Of a stretch of DNA of 64,000 nt, positions 27,289 through 37,655 are shown in pieces (the first letter of the stretch is position 1; each line of letters begins with the position of its first letter). The stretch comes from Trichomonas vaginalis G3 (Eukaryota > Parabasalia > Trichomonadida > Trichomonadidae). The notes below the pieces were generated by a model. That model searched no databases. It was not told where the DNA came from and was given only the letters and a program-made list of their open reading frames with translations. Position numbers and translations under genes: made by a program. The stretch lies in contig NC_067207.1 in NCBI RefSeq assembly GCF_026262505.1, positions 26,628,082 to 26,692,081 on the forward strand, given 5' to 3'.

Positions 27289-30200
27289 TTATATATCATA
27301 ATAGAACCCACTCGGACCAAGCTTTACTTTCTTCCTGACTGAGTTTTTAACTCTTCTTTTTCCTTCATTGCCACTACTTTCACTAGATGAAGTTACTTCT
27401 TCACTACTTTCACTTTGTTCTACTCTTCTTCTTTGGTGTCGCTTTTGGTAACTTGCCCTCTGCTTCAAGTTGTTGCATCTTTGCCTCATGTTCACCTAGT
27501 ATGTTGTAAATTTCCCATGTCCTTTTTGCCTTTGGGCTCTGGTCGCCCATCTCAGGTAACCTATATCCTAGAAAGATTTTGTCATAGTTTGTATTTGAGT
27601 CTTCGCGTATTGTTTGCATGACTCTTTCCTGAGTTTCCGGTTCAAGCTCTTCAAACAGAGCTTGTCCATATGGAATAAGCTCGTTTCCAAATATATGTTT
27701 TTGTAGCCATTCTGGTTTTCTTTCCATGTTACCAACAATATCTTTTGTGAATGGGAAAGCTTTTACCCAATGTTTCAGTCTTGCGTCATTTATTTCTGTA
27801 GTTGGTTTTATTTTGTCAAGGAACATGTTTTTCAATACTAACATTTCATTTGGTACTGTCCATTTGAGTTTTCTTAAATATTCATCCCTTCTCGGTTCAT
27901 TGTCTGCAAAGTAAGTTTTTATGACATTTTGCAAACTTTCGTTTGCAAGGTCATGTACAATAGGTTCTCTTCCTTCTCTCTCCCTAACTTCTTTCTAAAC
28001 TCTTCACCAAATATACCATCTCTATGGTTCTGTGTAGTTCTTTGAGATAAATGTTTAGAACGTCAGGTGTTATATTTCCATCAGCCATGTTCATTTCATA
28101 CTGGTCAAAATATCTGCATCTTTCATATCTTTCAATGGCATTAAAGCCGCGCTGAAAATACCAGCTATCTGGTTCACCATTCACTTCCATTGCGTCTACA
28201 ACTTCTTGGAATTGTGGTTGTAAGTTTATGAACCACCTATCCGGATTAGCTTTATGACCCCATCTCATTGTAGTTCCATAGTCTGCAGAAACAAAAGTAG
28301 GTTTGTTTCCATATTGGTAGGTTCTGAATGAACTTTAAACAATGTTTCATTTCTATATGTTTTGTTGAAATTTAACCTTTTATTTTCACCGAGTTCATCC
28401 AAAGATTGAACGTTATATGCTCGTAAGTAAAAAGGATTGTTGTATTTGTGTACATTTCTTTCAGTACTTCCATTCTATGCTGGATATTTTCATCTGATGT
28501 TGGAGTCTTTTGTATGTCGGCGAACATTTTTCGATATTCTTCTACTATGTCAGCCGAATTTTTCTTAGACTCTTGGAAAGATTCCATATTCCCCGCATAC
28601 ACTTGTTGAGGGTCAAGATTTTTCGGCTGTTCCAAATCTTCATCTAGTTCTGTGAAGTTAGTTTCCAAAGGAGGGACTTGTTCGTTTCCTTCAGGCTCTT
28701 CTAGCTGTTGTTGCTGAACTATTTCTTCCATGTCTGGTTGTATCTGAACTTCTTCCTGTGGAGTTTCTTGTACCTCATCTGCTGGCATTTCATATATTCC
28801 GAGACCGTTTTTAAAAAGTTCCCTATCTAAGTCATCCGGACTCATAAACCTTTCTTCTTTCGTTCCGTCTCTATTTTTTACGCGTTTCATGAAGAGAGTT
28901 GAATTATCATTTAGCTCTGACACCAAATATCTCGGAGTAAATTCAGTCATGTCATTTGGATGATATGCTATTAAATCATATCCCTTAGCGAGCTTGTATT
29001 TTCCAGGTTTGAAATTATATCCCATTTGGTGCTGAACCATAAAGCTAAATAGGTTCGGGTCAGTATTTCCTTCCTTGAACTTTCTAATAGCTTCTTTATA
29101 TCTGTCACTAAAGTCAAGAGTATCTGGGTAACCATAGTCTTCCTTAAGCATTTTTAAGAATTCTTGGTTTCCTTGTTCTCTACTTCTTTTATGTCCTTGC
29201 TCTGTTTGTGGTTGTTGTGTGCAGTGTTTTGAACTGTTGGTTGTGGTGCAGTGTTTTGAACTGTTGGTTGTGGTGCAGTGTTTTGAACTGTTGGTTGTGG
29301 TGCAGTGTTTTGAACTGTTGGTTGTTGTGCTGGATTTTGAACTGTTGGTTGTTGTGTTGGTTGTTGTGTTGGTTGTTGTGTTGGTTTTGGTGCATGCCTG
29401 TGTCTGTGTCCATGTGACGATGTAAATGTTTTAGGTAGTCCTGGTGCAGGTGCTTCTCTTGGAGGGTTTGGTGGTATATAAGTTCCACCAGCTGGCACAT
29501 ATGTTCCATCTGCAGCATAATGTCCTACCTGACTTTTCGTTTTTAAGAAAGCATTTACTAGGTCTGTTTTGGTCTGTTGTAACTCTTTTTCTTGACTTTC
29601 CACAACAGTTGCTCTAACGGCGTCATAGGCACTTTGAACTGCCTGTCTCGTTGCTGCATCTGTTATTTTCGTCATATTTTGTGCTACTTCTCTTAACTCT
29701 TTGTCGAAACCTTCAGACTTCAGTTTCTTTCCAGATGAGAAGTCGTTCACTAGTTTCACCTTACTATGAAGAGCTTCGAAGGCGTTCTTAAAGTCAGCAT
29801 TCATTAAAGCTTCATTTGAACTGTCTTCATCCGCTTGTATTTTTGTCCTTATTGACCCTATAAGTTGGGCTGCTTTAGCGTTGGCTTGGGCATCTAACCA
29901 GTCATTATTAGCTTTTATATATTCTGCGCTTTTCATTGCCTTTTGCATGGCTGCGTCGTTATTTTTACTTTCTTGTGCTAAGTTTTCATACTGTACGGTT
30001 TGGTTTTGCAACTGTAAAAGTTTTTCTGCCTTTACATTTGCTTCAACTTCTTTTTTATACTCATCGCTATCCATATATGTCTTCAGGGCTTTTTGTTTTA
30101 TTCTTCATCTTTCAGTACTTTATATTGAGTAGTATGGTTTTTCAAATTTATAACATCTTGTTCCATTTTTGCTACTTCTGCTGCTTTTTCTGACACTTTT

Positions 30201-30648
30201 TTCGCATATTCCTCTGTACTTAGTTCTTTCAGTTGTTCTTCTTTCTTCTTTTTCTCTACGTTTAACTCATTGAGTTTCTTTGTGTGTCTGTCATATTCTA
30301 GTTTCTTTTCGTTTTCACTTATTTGTTTCTGTATGTCTATGTTTGACTTTTTGACATCTGTTATTTGATTTTTGAGTGAACTCAAATTCATTTGACTTTG
30401 AGGGTTATAAGCTGTTCCGTCTGCAGCTCCACCATAGCCTGCCATTTTCGCTAAAAGTGCCGCTCTTAAACCTCCACTCTGTGCACCAATAACTCGGTTT
30501 AAAAGCATAGGGTTGCTTGACATTTGTTGCAACATAGTGGGGTCATTCATATTTGTTGTTGCAACTGTTGTTGTGGTGTCAGTTTTACTATTGGATGTTT
30601 CAATGCTCTCTTCCTCTTACGTATATTCTTACGTAGCTTACGTGGCAT
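27289..30648 (-). pseudogene. Large structural-type gene block of element A, broken in several places
   Basis: A 3.4-kb block on one strand, with the same order in element B (40987-44346). From its 5' end it encodes a very basic start (MPRKLRKNIRKRKGALKH), a Gln/Met-rich stretch, long coiled coils (EYAKKVSEKAAEVAKMEQD), an Ala/Lys-rich helical region, tandem PTVQNTAPQ repeats, a globular part (GYPDTLDFSDRYKEAIRKF), an acidic Glu/Gln-rich linker, and a Ser/Lys-rich tail. Coiled coils plus a basic DNA-binding-like start suggest an internal core or scaffold protein or proteins. How many genes it represents is uncertain. Confidence 0.5.
29215..29400. repeat. 27-base coding repeats (PTVQNTAPQ) and 12-base QQPT repeats, element A copy
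   Basis: About five 27-base units followed by three 12-base units. The matching place in element B has six 27-base units and no 12-base run, so the array length differs between copies that are otherwise nearly identical. Confidence 0.85.
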
Positions 30649-31117
30649 TTTAAGTGAAGTTAAAAAGCGGTTTTTGACAGATGTTTATATGACACTTTTT
30701 GTTCAGCACAAAAAACTACTCGGTCAAAGTGTTGTCAGTTTTGTAAAATAACCGTCCTATCTCATTCTATAAGGGGAAAGGCTTCTCAAAGTATACTTCC
30801 TTGGAACGCCTGTAACTTTTCCTGTAGCGACGATAGACCCTTACTTGTCCGGACAAAGTTATACTATTTTGAGTGCTCTACAAAAAAGTCAACAGCGACG
30901 ACTCTCAAAAACCGTTGTGTAAAAAGTTTTACCGTTGGACAAAAAAGTATATATAGAAAACAAAAAACGTTTATAGTTCATTCAATATTTGAGATGGAAC
31001 GGTTTTCCAACGGTAACTATTAAATAAAATAAAAAAATAGAGGGGGTTACCGTTGACGAAAACGGTTTATTTTAAACTTTTCTATGAGTAGTCCGAAAAA
31101 AACAGTTCATTTTTCTA
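30649..31117. other. Spacer of element A with a conserved block near the end
   Basis: 30735-30862 matches 40770-40915 of element B in reverse, including the palindrome TTGTCCGGACAA. No open frame is supported. The rest is A/T-rich upstream sequence of the 31118 gene. Confidence 0.6.
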
Positions 31118-32089
31118 ATGTACGCGTCTCGAACAGTGAAGCCCAATTCAATAGAATACTATCTCGAAAAACAAGAAGCTGACACTGCTATTCAGTCTTT
31201 AATACAGAACCAAGCTCAGGAGAACTCAAAAGACTCCCAATTCAAATCGACATCCAATTCGAAGCAATTAAAACTTGACACGAATGTTTTAAAACCACAG
31301 CCCGCACGAACAAATACAGCTCTAAGAATAGACCAAAGAATACCGAACAAAGAGTTGAGGTCAAGATTGAAATTACAATCGGATGAGTATTTTTCCCTTA
31401 ACAACCAGGGAAATACTCCATATAACCGTATCTACACAAATACCGTTAAAGAAACAATAACGGCATACACAAAACTCTGTCAATTGGTCCCCAACCAGGA
31501 CCAATTGACGGACATTATATGTTCCTACCTTCCCATATTTGCTGAGTGTGTGGAAGGTAGGACATTGTTACAAGCTTGCTTACGTATGCCACCAAATCTC
31601 CGTCAACAATTTGCTCAAATTGTACATGAATTTAAAGCTTTTAACAACGGATACGATGAAGATGAAGTAGCAGATGAATTTGGGGAAGAAAAAACATTTT
31701 TCCCCTCATATAATACGCCTGCAACAGTATTTCCTACTAATGAATTTCACAACTATTGTGTCGTTCATTTAATTGTTGTGGATATGCCCACAGGTGAAGA
31801 CATTCTCAGTGGTGACTTCATCGAAGTCTGTATCAATACAGAATTGGGAGAAGATGAGTTGCACAAATTCTCCTACGTCGAACATATATTCAAACCAGCA
31901 CACCAACTCTTTATCGAAACTGAAATAACACTCACACAAAATATGTCCATCTCATTTAAATCCAAATCAGGACGTCCATACAGAATTTGGATGAACTACG
32001 TCCTCCTCCACTACGCCGACGATGACGAAGAAGAGGAAGAAGAGGAGGAGGAAGAAGAAGAGTCCTCCGAATTCACACCAGAAGACTAA
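31118..32089 (+). CDS. Terminal element A gene with acidic tail, 323 aa, unrecognised
   Basis: Intact frame from ATG at 31118. The first 100 residues are Gln/Ser/Lys-rich and disordered; residues 105-185 are helical (TAYTKLCQLVPNQDQLTDIIC); residues 200-300 form a beta-rich domain (HNYCVVHLIVVDMPTGEDI, GDFIEVCINTELGED, NMSISFKSKSGRPYRIW). The last 25 residues are an almost pure Glu run. It lies directly inside the right terminal repeat. Element B has no counterpart at its left end. I do not recognise the family; nucleoplasmin-like chaperones share a beta core plus acidic tail, but this is only a likeness. Confidence 0.55.
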   Translation: MYASRTVKPNSIEYYLEKQEADTAIQSLIQNQAQENSKDSQFKSTSNSKQLKLDTNVLKPQPARTNTALRIDQRIPNKELRSRLKLQSDEYFSLNNQGNTPYNRIYTNTVKETITAYTKLCQLVPNQDQLTDIICSYLPIFAECVEGRTLLQACLRMPPNLRQQFAQIVHEFKAFNNGYDEDEVADEFGEEKTFFPSYNTPATVFPTNEFHNYCVVHLIVVDMPTGEDILSGDFIEVCINTELGEDELHKFSYVEHIFKPAHQLFIETEITLTQNMSISFKSKSGRPYRIWMNYVLLHYADDDEEEEEEEEEEEESSEFTPED

Positions 32090-32092
32090 CAA

Positions 32093-32167
32093 TTTTCCGA
32101 ATAAAAACTTCATTTATACTAAACATCTTCGGGGCTAGAAGGGGCGCAGCCCCTGGAAGCCCCACTA

Positions 32168-32196
<29 letters not shown>
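32093..32196. repeat. Right terminal inverted repeat of element A (one unit)
   Basis: Reverse complement of the left-end unit, with hairpin GGGGCGCAGCCCC in place of GGCACTTCGTGCC or GGCGCGTTGCGCC, and ending in a run of 27 T (32170-32196). Confidence 0.85.
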
Positions 32197-32198
<2 letters not shown>

Positions 32199-32201
32199 CT
32201 A

Positions 32202-32634
32202 TGGTATGAATTTCATAATCACTAAAGAAAGAATATTAAAGACAGGTATTTATCCATTATTTACCTTTACGTTGATATCAACACAAAGAAAACAACGAAG
32301 ATTAACTATTTTTCAGAATAAGGAAGAGCAGTTTATCACTGATTGTAATTTGCATCATAAATAATAACAATTTCATTTGATTGCAAAGTGGAGTGTTGTT
32401 TCTCCTCTTTTACTTTTAATCATTGATATCAGCATCACGAGAAATAAGATGTTGAAGCATTAAAAGGTACATAAAATTGAGAGAAGCTTGTCTTTTATTG
32501 TTTTTTTTTCTTCCTTGAGATTTGAAGCATGAAAAATAAGAATTTCATAGTTACTTGATTTCATAGTGATAATTCATATCTCCGCTTTTGATTGCTTGAG
32601 TTGATATTTTAAGAACTTTATATGTTTAATTTTA
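32202..32634 (-). pseudogene. Decayed ankyrin repeats after the stop of the ankyrin gene
   Basis: On the minus strand short stretches still read as ankyrin units, for example KRGETTLHFAIK at about 32360-32410 and LISRDADIND at about 32410-32450, but stops interrupt them. They continue the repeat series of the gene at 32635, so that gene was probably longer before its stop moved upstream. No other feature was seen between element A and the gene. Confidence 0.6.
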
Positions 32635-34074
32635 TCAATCCTTTGAACTGACATCAGCACCATTTGACATTAGAAGTTCTATTAATTCGTTTTGTTCTGT
32701 TGATTCTGCATAATATAGAGCTGTTCTTCCATCTTTATCTTTTTTATTGACATTGACTCCTTTTGATATTAATAACTCTGCTAATTCTTTGCTATTAAAT
32801 AAAACAGCATAATGAAGCAAAGTTATCCCAGAAAATTTTATATTAACATCAGAACAATGCGATAAGAAAATTTCAATCATTTCTTTGTTTCGTTCTACTA
32901 TTGCAGCAGTAAAAGGAGCTATACCATTAATATTAAACTCTGCAATATCAGCCCCATGTGAAAGCAACAAATCAGCAGTTTCCAAACTATTAAATTCTAC
33001 TGCATTAAAAAGAGGAGTAATCGTATTATAATAACTAAGTGCATCTATATTTGAACCATGAGAAATAAGGATTTCTGCTATCTCTTTGCAATTATATTGT
33101 GCTGCAAAGTGTAGAGGAATTCTTGAGTGAATTTCTTCTTTTTCATTAACATCAGCACCATGATTCAGAAAATATTCACAAATGGAAGGAATATTAAAAC
33201 CTGATGAATAAATAAAACATTTTTTGATATCTTGTGTTTCATTTAAATATATTAATAATGCTTGTAAATTATTGTATTGACAACAACTATCTAAATTAAT
33301 TTTTAGATCATATTCATTCTTCAAATAAGTAATGAAATCAATATTGTGCAGGATAATTGCATACTCCATGCAATCTTGATCTGGTTTTAGAAATTTCAAA
33401 CATTCATTAATGATTGCTGGATTTCCACCTAAGAAAGAACGTTCGAGATCTCTTAAATACATTTTCGAATTGTATTTTGATCTCAGAAACTTAAAACAAT
33501 TTACAGATCCATAATAACAATATAATTCAAGTAAAGTATTATATACTGAAAATATTTCTGGATAAAAAATGAAATACTCTTTTTCTAACATTTGATTTGC
33601 ATCAAATCCATCCCTTGATGCGTATGATATAAACAATTCTTTGTCATCATCCATAATTGCTCTATAAATAGAACCTTTTTCATATACATCCAATGAATAA
33701 TTTTGAGATTTATATTTTTCAATTATTGATCTGTGTTTTTCATTAATGATAATGCCATATTCTTTATAGAAAAAGTAGCCAAAAAGATCTGAAATGCCAA
33801 ATAATGACATTGGTTTGAATTCTTCATATATCATTTTGAAAAGGATCCAATATGACTTTAAGTAGCGATTATGATATAAAGATACTTTTTGGATAATATT
33901 AAGAATCTTGTATGGCGCTAATATTTTAGTTTCGATTAATTCTCTTTTTATATCATTGTAAATATTGCTTATAGTAGCTTCATCATGCGTATGCACGTTG
34001 TATAATTCATAAATAACATTATTATATCCTTTGCTTATCTCCATTAGGTCATTATAGTAACTTGCCTGTTCCAT
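32635..34074 (-). CDS. Ankyrin-repeat protein with DUF3447-type N-terminal half
   Basis: 479 residues from ATG at 34072-34074; the frame extends upstream without an ATG. The N-terminal half (YYNDLMEISKGYNNVIYEL onward) has the layout of the large Trichomonas ankyrin family. Residues about 130-300 include degenerate DUF3447-type repeats. From residue 300 on there are about six ankyrin units with the typical IPLHFAAQYNCKEIAEILISHG and GRTALYYAESTEQNELIELLMSNGADV patterns. Such proteins are protein-protein adaptors, and most are uncharacterised. Repeat relics beyond the stop suggest that the gene is shorter than its ancestor. Confidence 0.8.
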   Translation of the reverse strand: MEQASYYNDLMEISKGYNNVIYELYNVHTHDEATISNIYNDIKRELIETKILAPYKILNIIQKVSLYHNRYLKSYWILFKMIYEEFKPMSLFGISDLFGYFFYKEYGIIINEKHRSIIEKYKSQNYSLDVYEKGSIYRAIMDDDKELFISYASRDGFDANQMLEKEYFIFYPEIFSVYNTLLELYCYYGSVNCFKFLRSKYNSKMYLRDLERSFLGGNPAIINECLKFLKPDQDCMEYAIILHNIDFITYLKNEYDLKINLDSCCQYNNLQALLIYLNETQDIKKCFIYSSGFNIPSICEYFLNHGADVNEKEEIHSRIPLHFAAQYNCKEIAEILISHGSNIDALSYYNTITPLFNAVEFNSLETADLLLSHGADIAEFNINGIAPFTAAIVERNKEMIEIFLSHCSDVNIKFSGITLLHYAVLFNSKELAELLISKGVNVNKKDKDGRTALYYAESTEQNELIELLMSNGADVSSKD

Positions 34075-34116
34075 CTCAAATTTAAATTTACCAGCCGACC
34101 ATGTAAAAGTTCTCAA

Positions 34117-34617
34117 TTTATGTCAACTTCATGGCATCCTACAGGGACACAGATTTATTATTTCCCGTTAATACCATAGGCAATATGGTATGATAAGAGT
34201 AGATAAAGCTATCATCTGCTAGTATATGAGTTCTTCAGTCGACAGAATTTATAGAAATGATAAAATCTTTGAAACAAGTTTGTGAAATTTCCTCAAATGT
34301 ATATAATAAAAAGTTTCGATTAGCTAATTGCTGCTATTGCAATTTTAATCCATCAGCTACTATGCTTTTAAATAGTAGCATTACCTTTTCGCGTTTGTGA
34401 TTCTAGGAAAATAATTCTTAATTTCGACATCGAGAGTTTAAAATGAATCTTACGATTGTTTACCATATAATATCAGGGGTTTTAAAATAGTGTGCAAGCT
34501 CAATTTCACTTCGAAAAATCAAAAATTGATTTAGAACATGTTTTCATGCAATTAAGGATAATTCATTACTTAGTTATCTCCTCTATACTATTTATACATT
34601 ATAAAAAAACATTAAAT
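34117..34617. other. Divergent intergenic spacer
   Basis: About 500 bases between the ankyrin gene and the TPR gene. The frame of the TPR gene extends into it through a GTG but has no ATG there. Nothing else was recognised. Confidence 0.6.
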
Positions 34618-36267
34618 ATGAATGATGCATTAGATCTTCGAGATAGCGGATTAAACAAAATGCATGCAAGTGATTATTCTGGAGCTATAGAAGATTTTAC
34701 GAAAGCAATCGGCACAGATGATCCAGAAACAGATGAAGAAGCAGTTTTAAAATCAATTTGCTTATTACATCGTTCAACATGCAATCTAATGCTAAACAAA
34801 GTAGGAGATGCATTTGAAGATGCTTCTTATGCAGTTTATATGTTTAAAATTCGTCGTCCAAAATTTAAATTATCTGACCAATTCGAATCATCAGATCCAC
34901 TCATTACAACATATCTGCTTGCCGAAAAGACAAAAGCAGAAATCTATCAATTAATTAGAGATCTTAAATCTTCAATCCAATCTTATACAATTTACGGAAT
35001 CTTATCAAAATCAGATCCTACCAGCCTTATGGATGGGGTATATGCCAAACTTGGATTCCCGAAAATAGAAGGAAATGATCCAGAACTTGAAATTTTTACA
35101 AAAATTTATTCTTCATTATCAACAGAGAAACAAATTTTATTAGTACTAAGCGATATAATTACAGTATTTCAGGAAGAAGTATCACCTTCTTTTATCGAAA
35201 AGGTTCGTTCTCAAGGCTGCTACGTCTTTTTATTCGGAATTACATATTTATTCATAGATTGTCCAGTAGTTTTGCAGGCTTGCTTATGTATATTAAGAAA
35301 CATGGCAGAACTCGGAATTTCAGAGATTTTTGATGGACTTATAGTTTTAAGAAATATTATCGAGCATTATCAAACAAATAATGAAATGATGGGTGCACTT
35401 TTGCTCCTCCTTAAGTTAGCACCCGATTCTGCTGTCCAACAGTTCGAAATTGAAGATTTTGTCCGACCAATAATGAAAATGTTGACATTAAAGCTAACTC
35501 CTGAAGAATACGATGCAGCATTTTATCTGCTATTCAGATCAATTAAAATACCATATAATTACAAAGCTGCAAGCGAATTAAAATTAATTGATGCAATAAT
35601 TGCAATTGCAACCAAGTCTTCGATTGTATTATTATCAAAACTATTATGTAATGATGAATTATGTGTAGAATCCCAGATAAAAGGCGCAATTCCATTTTGT
35701 ATTGCAGTTATTAAAAAAGTTAGTGATGTTTCATTGATTACAACATCATTAATCTGCATAGCAAAGATCCTATTACTTGATATTCCTGATAACAAGAGGT
35801 TTTACGCTCAAATTATCACTTCAATTATTCCGATCGTTGTAAAAAACTCAAAACCACCAGGAATTGTATCAAACGCATTCGCATGCTTAACAATATGCGT
35901 TGACGGTGCTTCTGATGCTATTAAAGAGTCCAAAGCTGTTAGAGCAGCATCAGTAATTTTGAGTTTATATTCACATGACATAGAAATTGCGAAAAACATT
36001 GTTTCCTTCTTTTACGCGGCATCTCTTTGCGGATTGGCTGATGAGATAAATGCTAATCCTGCAGCATTGAACACTATTTTGTCTGTTGTTACAGAGTTCA
36101 TTGCAGAAAAAGATGTCGCAGTTAAAGGAATCGCAACTGCAATTTATTGCAATCATCCAATGAAGATAAAATTGGCAACAATTGGTTTGAAGACGTATAA
36201 GGATTCTCCTGTATTGATATCTGCTGTAGCCTCTATTCAAGATGAACTTAGAAGTTCTTTGAAATGA
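34618..36267 (+). CDS. TPR plus armadillo-type repeat protein, UNC-45-like layout
   Basis: 549 residues from the ATG at 34618. Residues 1-85 hold TPR helices (ALDLRDSGLNKMHASDYSGAIEDFTKAI, then LHRSTCNLMLNKVGDAFEDASYAV), as in co-chaperones that grip the Hsp90/Hsp70 tail. From about residue 170 to the end the protein is a run of hydrophobic helix pairs (AIPFCIAVIKKVSDVSLITTS, VSNAFACLTICVDGA), an armadillo-like solenoid. TPR followed by armadillo is the layout of UNC-45 myosin chaperones, but the sequence is too diverged to claim orthology. An upstream extension with GTG was rejected in favour of the first ATG. Confidence 0.65.
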   Translation: MNDALDLRDSGLNKMHASDYSGAIEDFTKAIGTDDPETDEEAVLKSICLLHRSTCNLMLNKVGDAFEDASYAVYMFKIRRPKFKLSDQFESSDPLITTYLLAEKTKAEIYQLIRDLKSSIQSYTIYGILSKSDPTSLMDGVYAKLGFPKIEGNDPELEIFTKIYSSLSTEKQILLVLSDIITVFQEEVSPSFIEKVRSQGCYVFLFGITYLFIDCPVVLQACLCILRNMAELGISEIFDGLIVLRNIIEHYQTNNEMMGALLLLLKLAPDSAVQQFEIEDFVRPIMKMLTLKLTPEEYDAAFYLLFRSIKIPYNYKAASELKLIDAIIAIATKSSIVLLSKLLCNDELCVESQIKGAIPFCIAVIKKVSDVSLITTSLICIAKILLLDIPDNKRFYAQIITSIIPIVVKNSKPPGIVSNAFACLTICVDGASDAIKESKAVRAASVILSLYSHDIEIAKNIVSFFYAASLCGLADEINANPAALNTILSVVTEFIAEKDVAVKGIATAIYCNHPMKIKLATIGLKTYKDSPVLISAVASIQDELRSSLK

Positions 36268-37075
36268 ACTTTGTTTTTGTATTATTTTTGTAAAAATTTT
36301 CCTTTTTTTAGAGTTTTATCAATATTGCTGTCTTTCATAAGATTACAATTTGAAAAAATGCGTAGATGACATTTGTTAGAGAATTGACATCGATTATAGG
36401 TTCTATATATGATTGCTTTTTTTACAAACAGTGTATATCCATTTTATGGTAGTATACTTTACTTCTTATACATATTTAACATGCATTAGTTACTGCTTTT
36501 CTTACAGTAAATTTGCTCGATATTCACTAACCTTTTTCAAGCTAATACAACAAAATTCAAGGTAATATTAACATTCTACTTGCTTTATAGAAACATCATT
36601 TATCCATAAAACTTATCACAAGCCTGTAATATCATTTTCAAGCAAAAATAAACAATCTTTTTCTGTTCCAAATTTCTATATATAAATTTGCGAGAAAAGT
36701 GTAAATGCTTAAATGGAAGCAAGGTTACAATTAATGTTTATCATTCAATGAACATTAATCTATTTATAGAAATCACTTACGTGACAAATATATATCTGGC
36801 TATTAACCAAAGAAAGAATGATTACCAGGATATGCCTATGGACAAATTTACTTTTTTTATAATTTTCCAAGAGAAATTGAATAAAAATAGAGATTAGATA
36901 CTAAAATATAACGATAATATAGCATGAATATTCTTTGAAAAGCAATTAACTAGAACAAGCGAGACCTCATGTATTAGTTGCATTAACTGTTATAAGTTTT
37001 TACACAGTATTGATGGCTATAGCTGATGATTTTTGATATCACAAATTTTGGAAAATTATAAGGGACTTTGTCAAA
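36268..37075. other. AT-rich intergenic stretch
   Basis: About 800 bases between the TPR gene and the inferred left end of element C. A 69-codon frame near 36688 has no ATG start and low-complexity composition. No RNA gene, repeat or element end was recognised. Confidence 0.55.
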
Positions 37076-37110
37076 AGTAGTATATGAGTGCGGGTTGTGT
37101 GACTTTTTTT

Positions 37111-37339
37111 GTAACCATATGAATTCACAACAATATTGAACGATTTTGTAAATTCATATGTAACCATATGAATTCACACAATATTGAACGATTTTGTAAA
37201 TTCATATGTAACCATATGAATCCACAACAATATTGAACGATTTTGTAAATTCATTTGTAACCATATGAATTCACACAATATTGAACGATTTTGTAAATTC
37301 ATTTGTAACCATATGAATTCACAACAATATTGAACGATT
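37111..37339. repeat. Tandem repeats of alternating 49- and 48-base units
   Basis: Five units beginning GTAACCATATGAATTCACA. Odd units have ACAACAATATT and even units ACACAATATT, so the true period is a 97-base dimer. The last unit is cut short. Subterminal repeats of this kind often mark element ends. Confidence 0.85.
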
Positions 37340-37478
37340 AATTAAACATTGTTTAAATCCTGAATGGAATCAATGAAGTCATAATCAAAGACCTCATAAA
37401 CGAGAAAAAAGAAAGAAAGAAACTTTAAAAATTCATGTCTTACATTTTTTGAATAATTTATTTTTTGTTTTGTATGAA

Positions 37479-37655
37479 ATGAGCGTCAAAACTAACGATG
37501 TTAAAAATTTAGGATTCACAAACGAGGAAATAAAGGATATATTAGAGGAGGCGAGTTATGAAGTTGATAAATATTATTTAAGAAATTGTAAAAAATTTGC
37601 CGAGTTTTTAAATGAATTTGGTTATGATGGAAAAATGAATAAAGATGATTTATAA
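37479..37655 (+). CDS. Small element C protein, 58 aa
   Basis: Starts MSVKTNDVKNLGFTNEEIKD and ends KMNKDDL. It is short, charged and helical (EIKDILEEASYEVDKYYLRNCKKF). It overlaps the next gene's ATG by 11 bases, a tight coupling usual in viral-type gene strings. The family is not recognised. Confidence 0.45.
   Translation: MSVKTNDVKNLGFTNEEIKDILEEASYEVDKYYLRNCKKFAEFLNEFGYDGKMNKDDL

Larger units (their letters stand above)
7885..32196. mobile_element. Element A: Maverick/Polinton-like virus-type element, both ends present
   Basis: A 24.3-kb element bounded by inverted terminal repeats that share the block GGCTTCCAGG, a GC-rich hairpin, TCTAGCCC and GTTTAGTATAAATGAAG, and that end in an A run on the left and a T run on the right. 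It carries parts for a methyltransferase, fibre, integrase, KilA-N regulator, packaging ATPase, SF3 helicase, minor and major capsid proteins, and a large structural block. No DNA polymerase B was recognised. It is broken in roughly twenty places but keeps its full layout. Its right half is nearly identical to the left half of element B, so it is probably a recent arrival. Confidence 0.85.

Noticed and set aside
29208-29425. Plus-strand frames rich in Cys, Leu and Trp
   Set aside because: They are antisense readings of the PTVQNTAPQ repeats, with no leader or homologue. The same artefact appears at 42212-42465.
36688-36897. 69-codon frame in the host spacer
   Set aside because: It has no ATG start, low complexity and no recognisable pattern.
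37111-37339. Regular 48/49-base repeats as a possible CRISPR
   Set aside because: The whole unit repeats, with no unique spacers.
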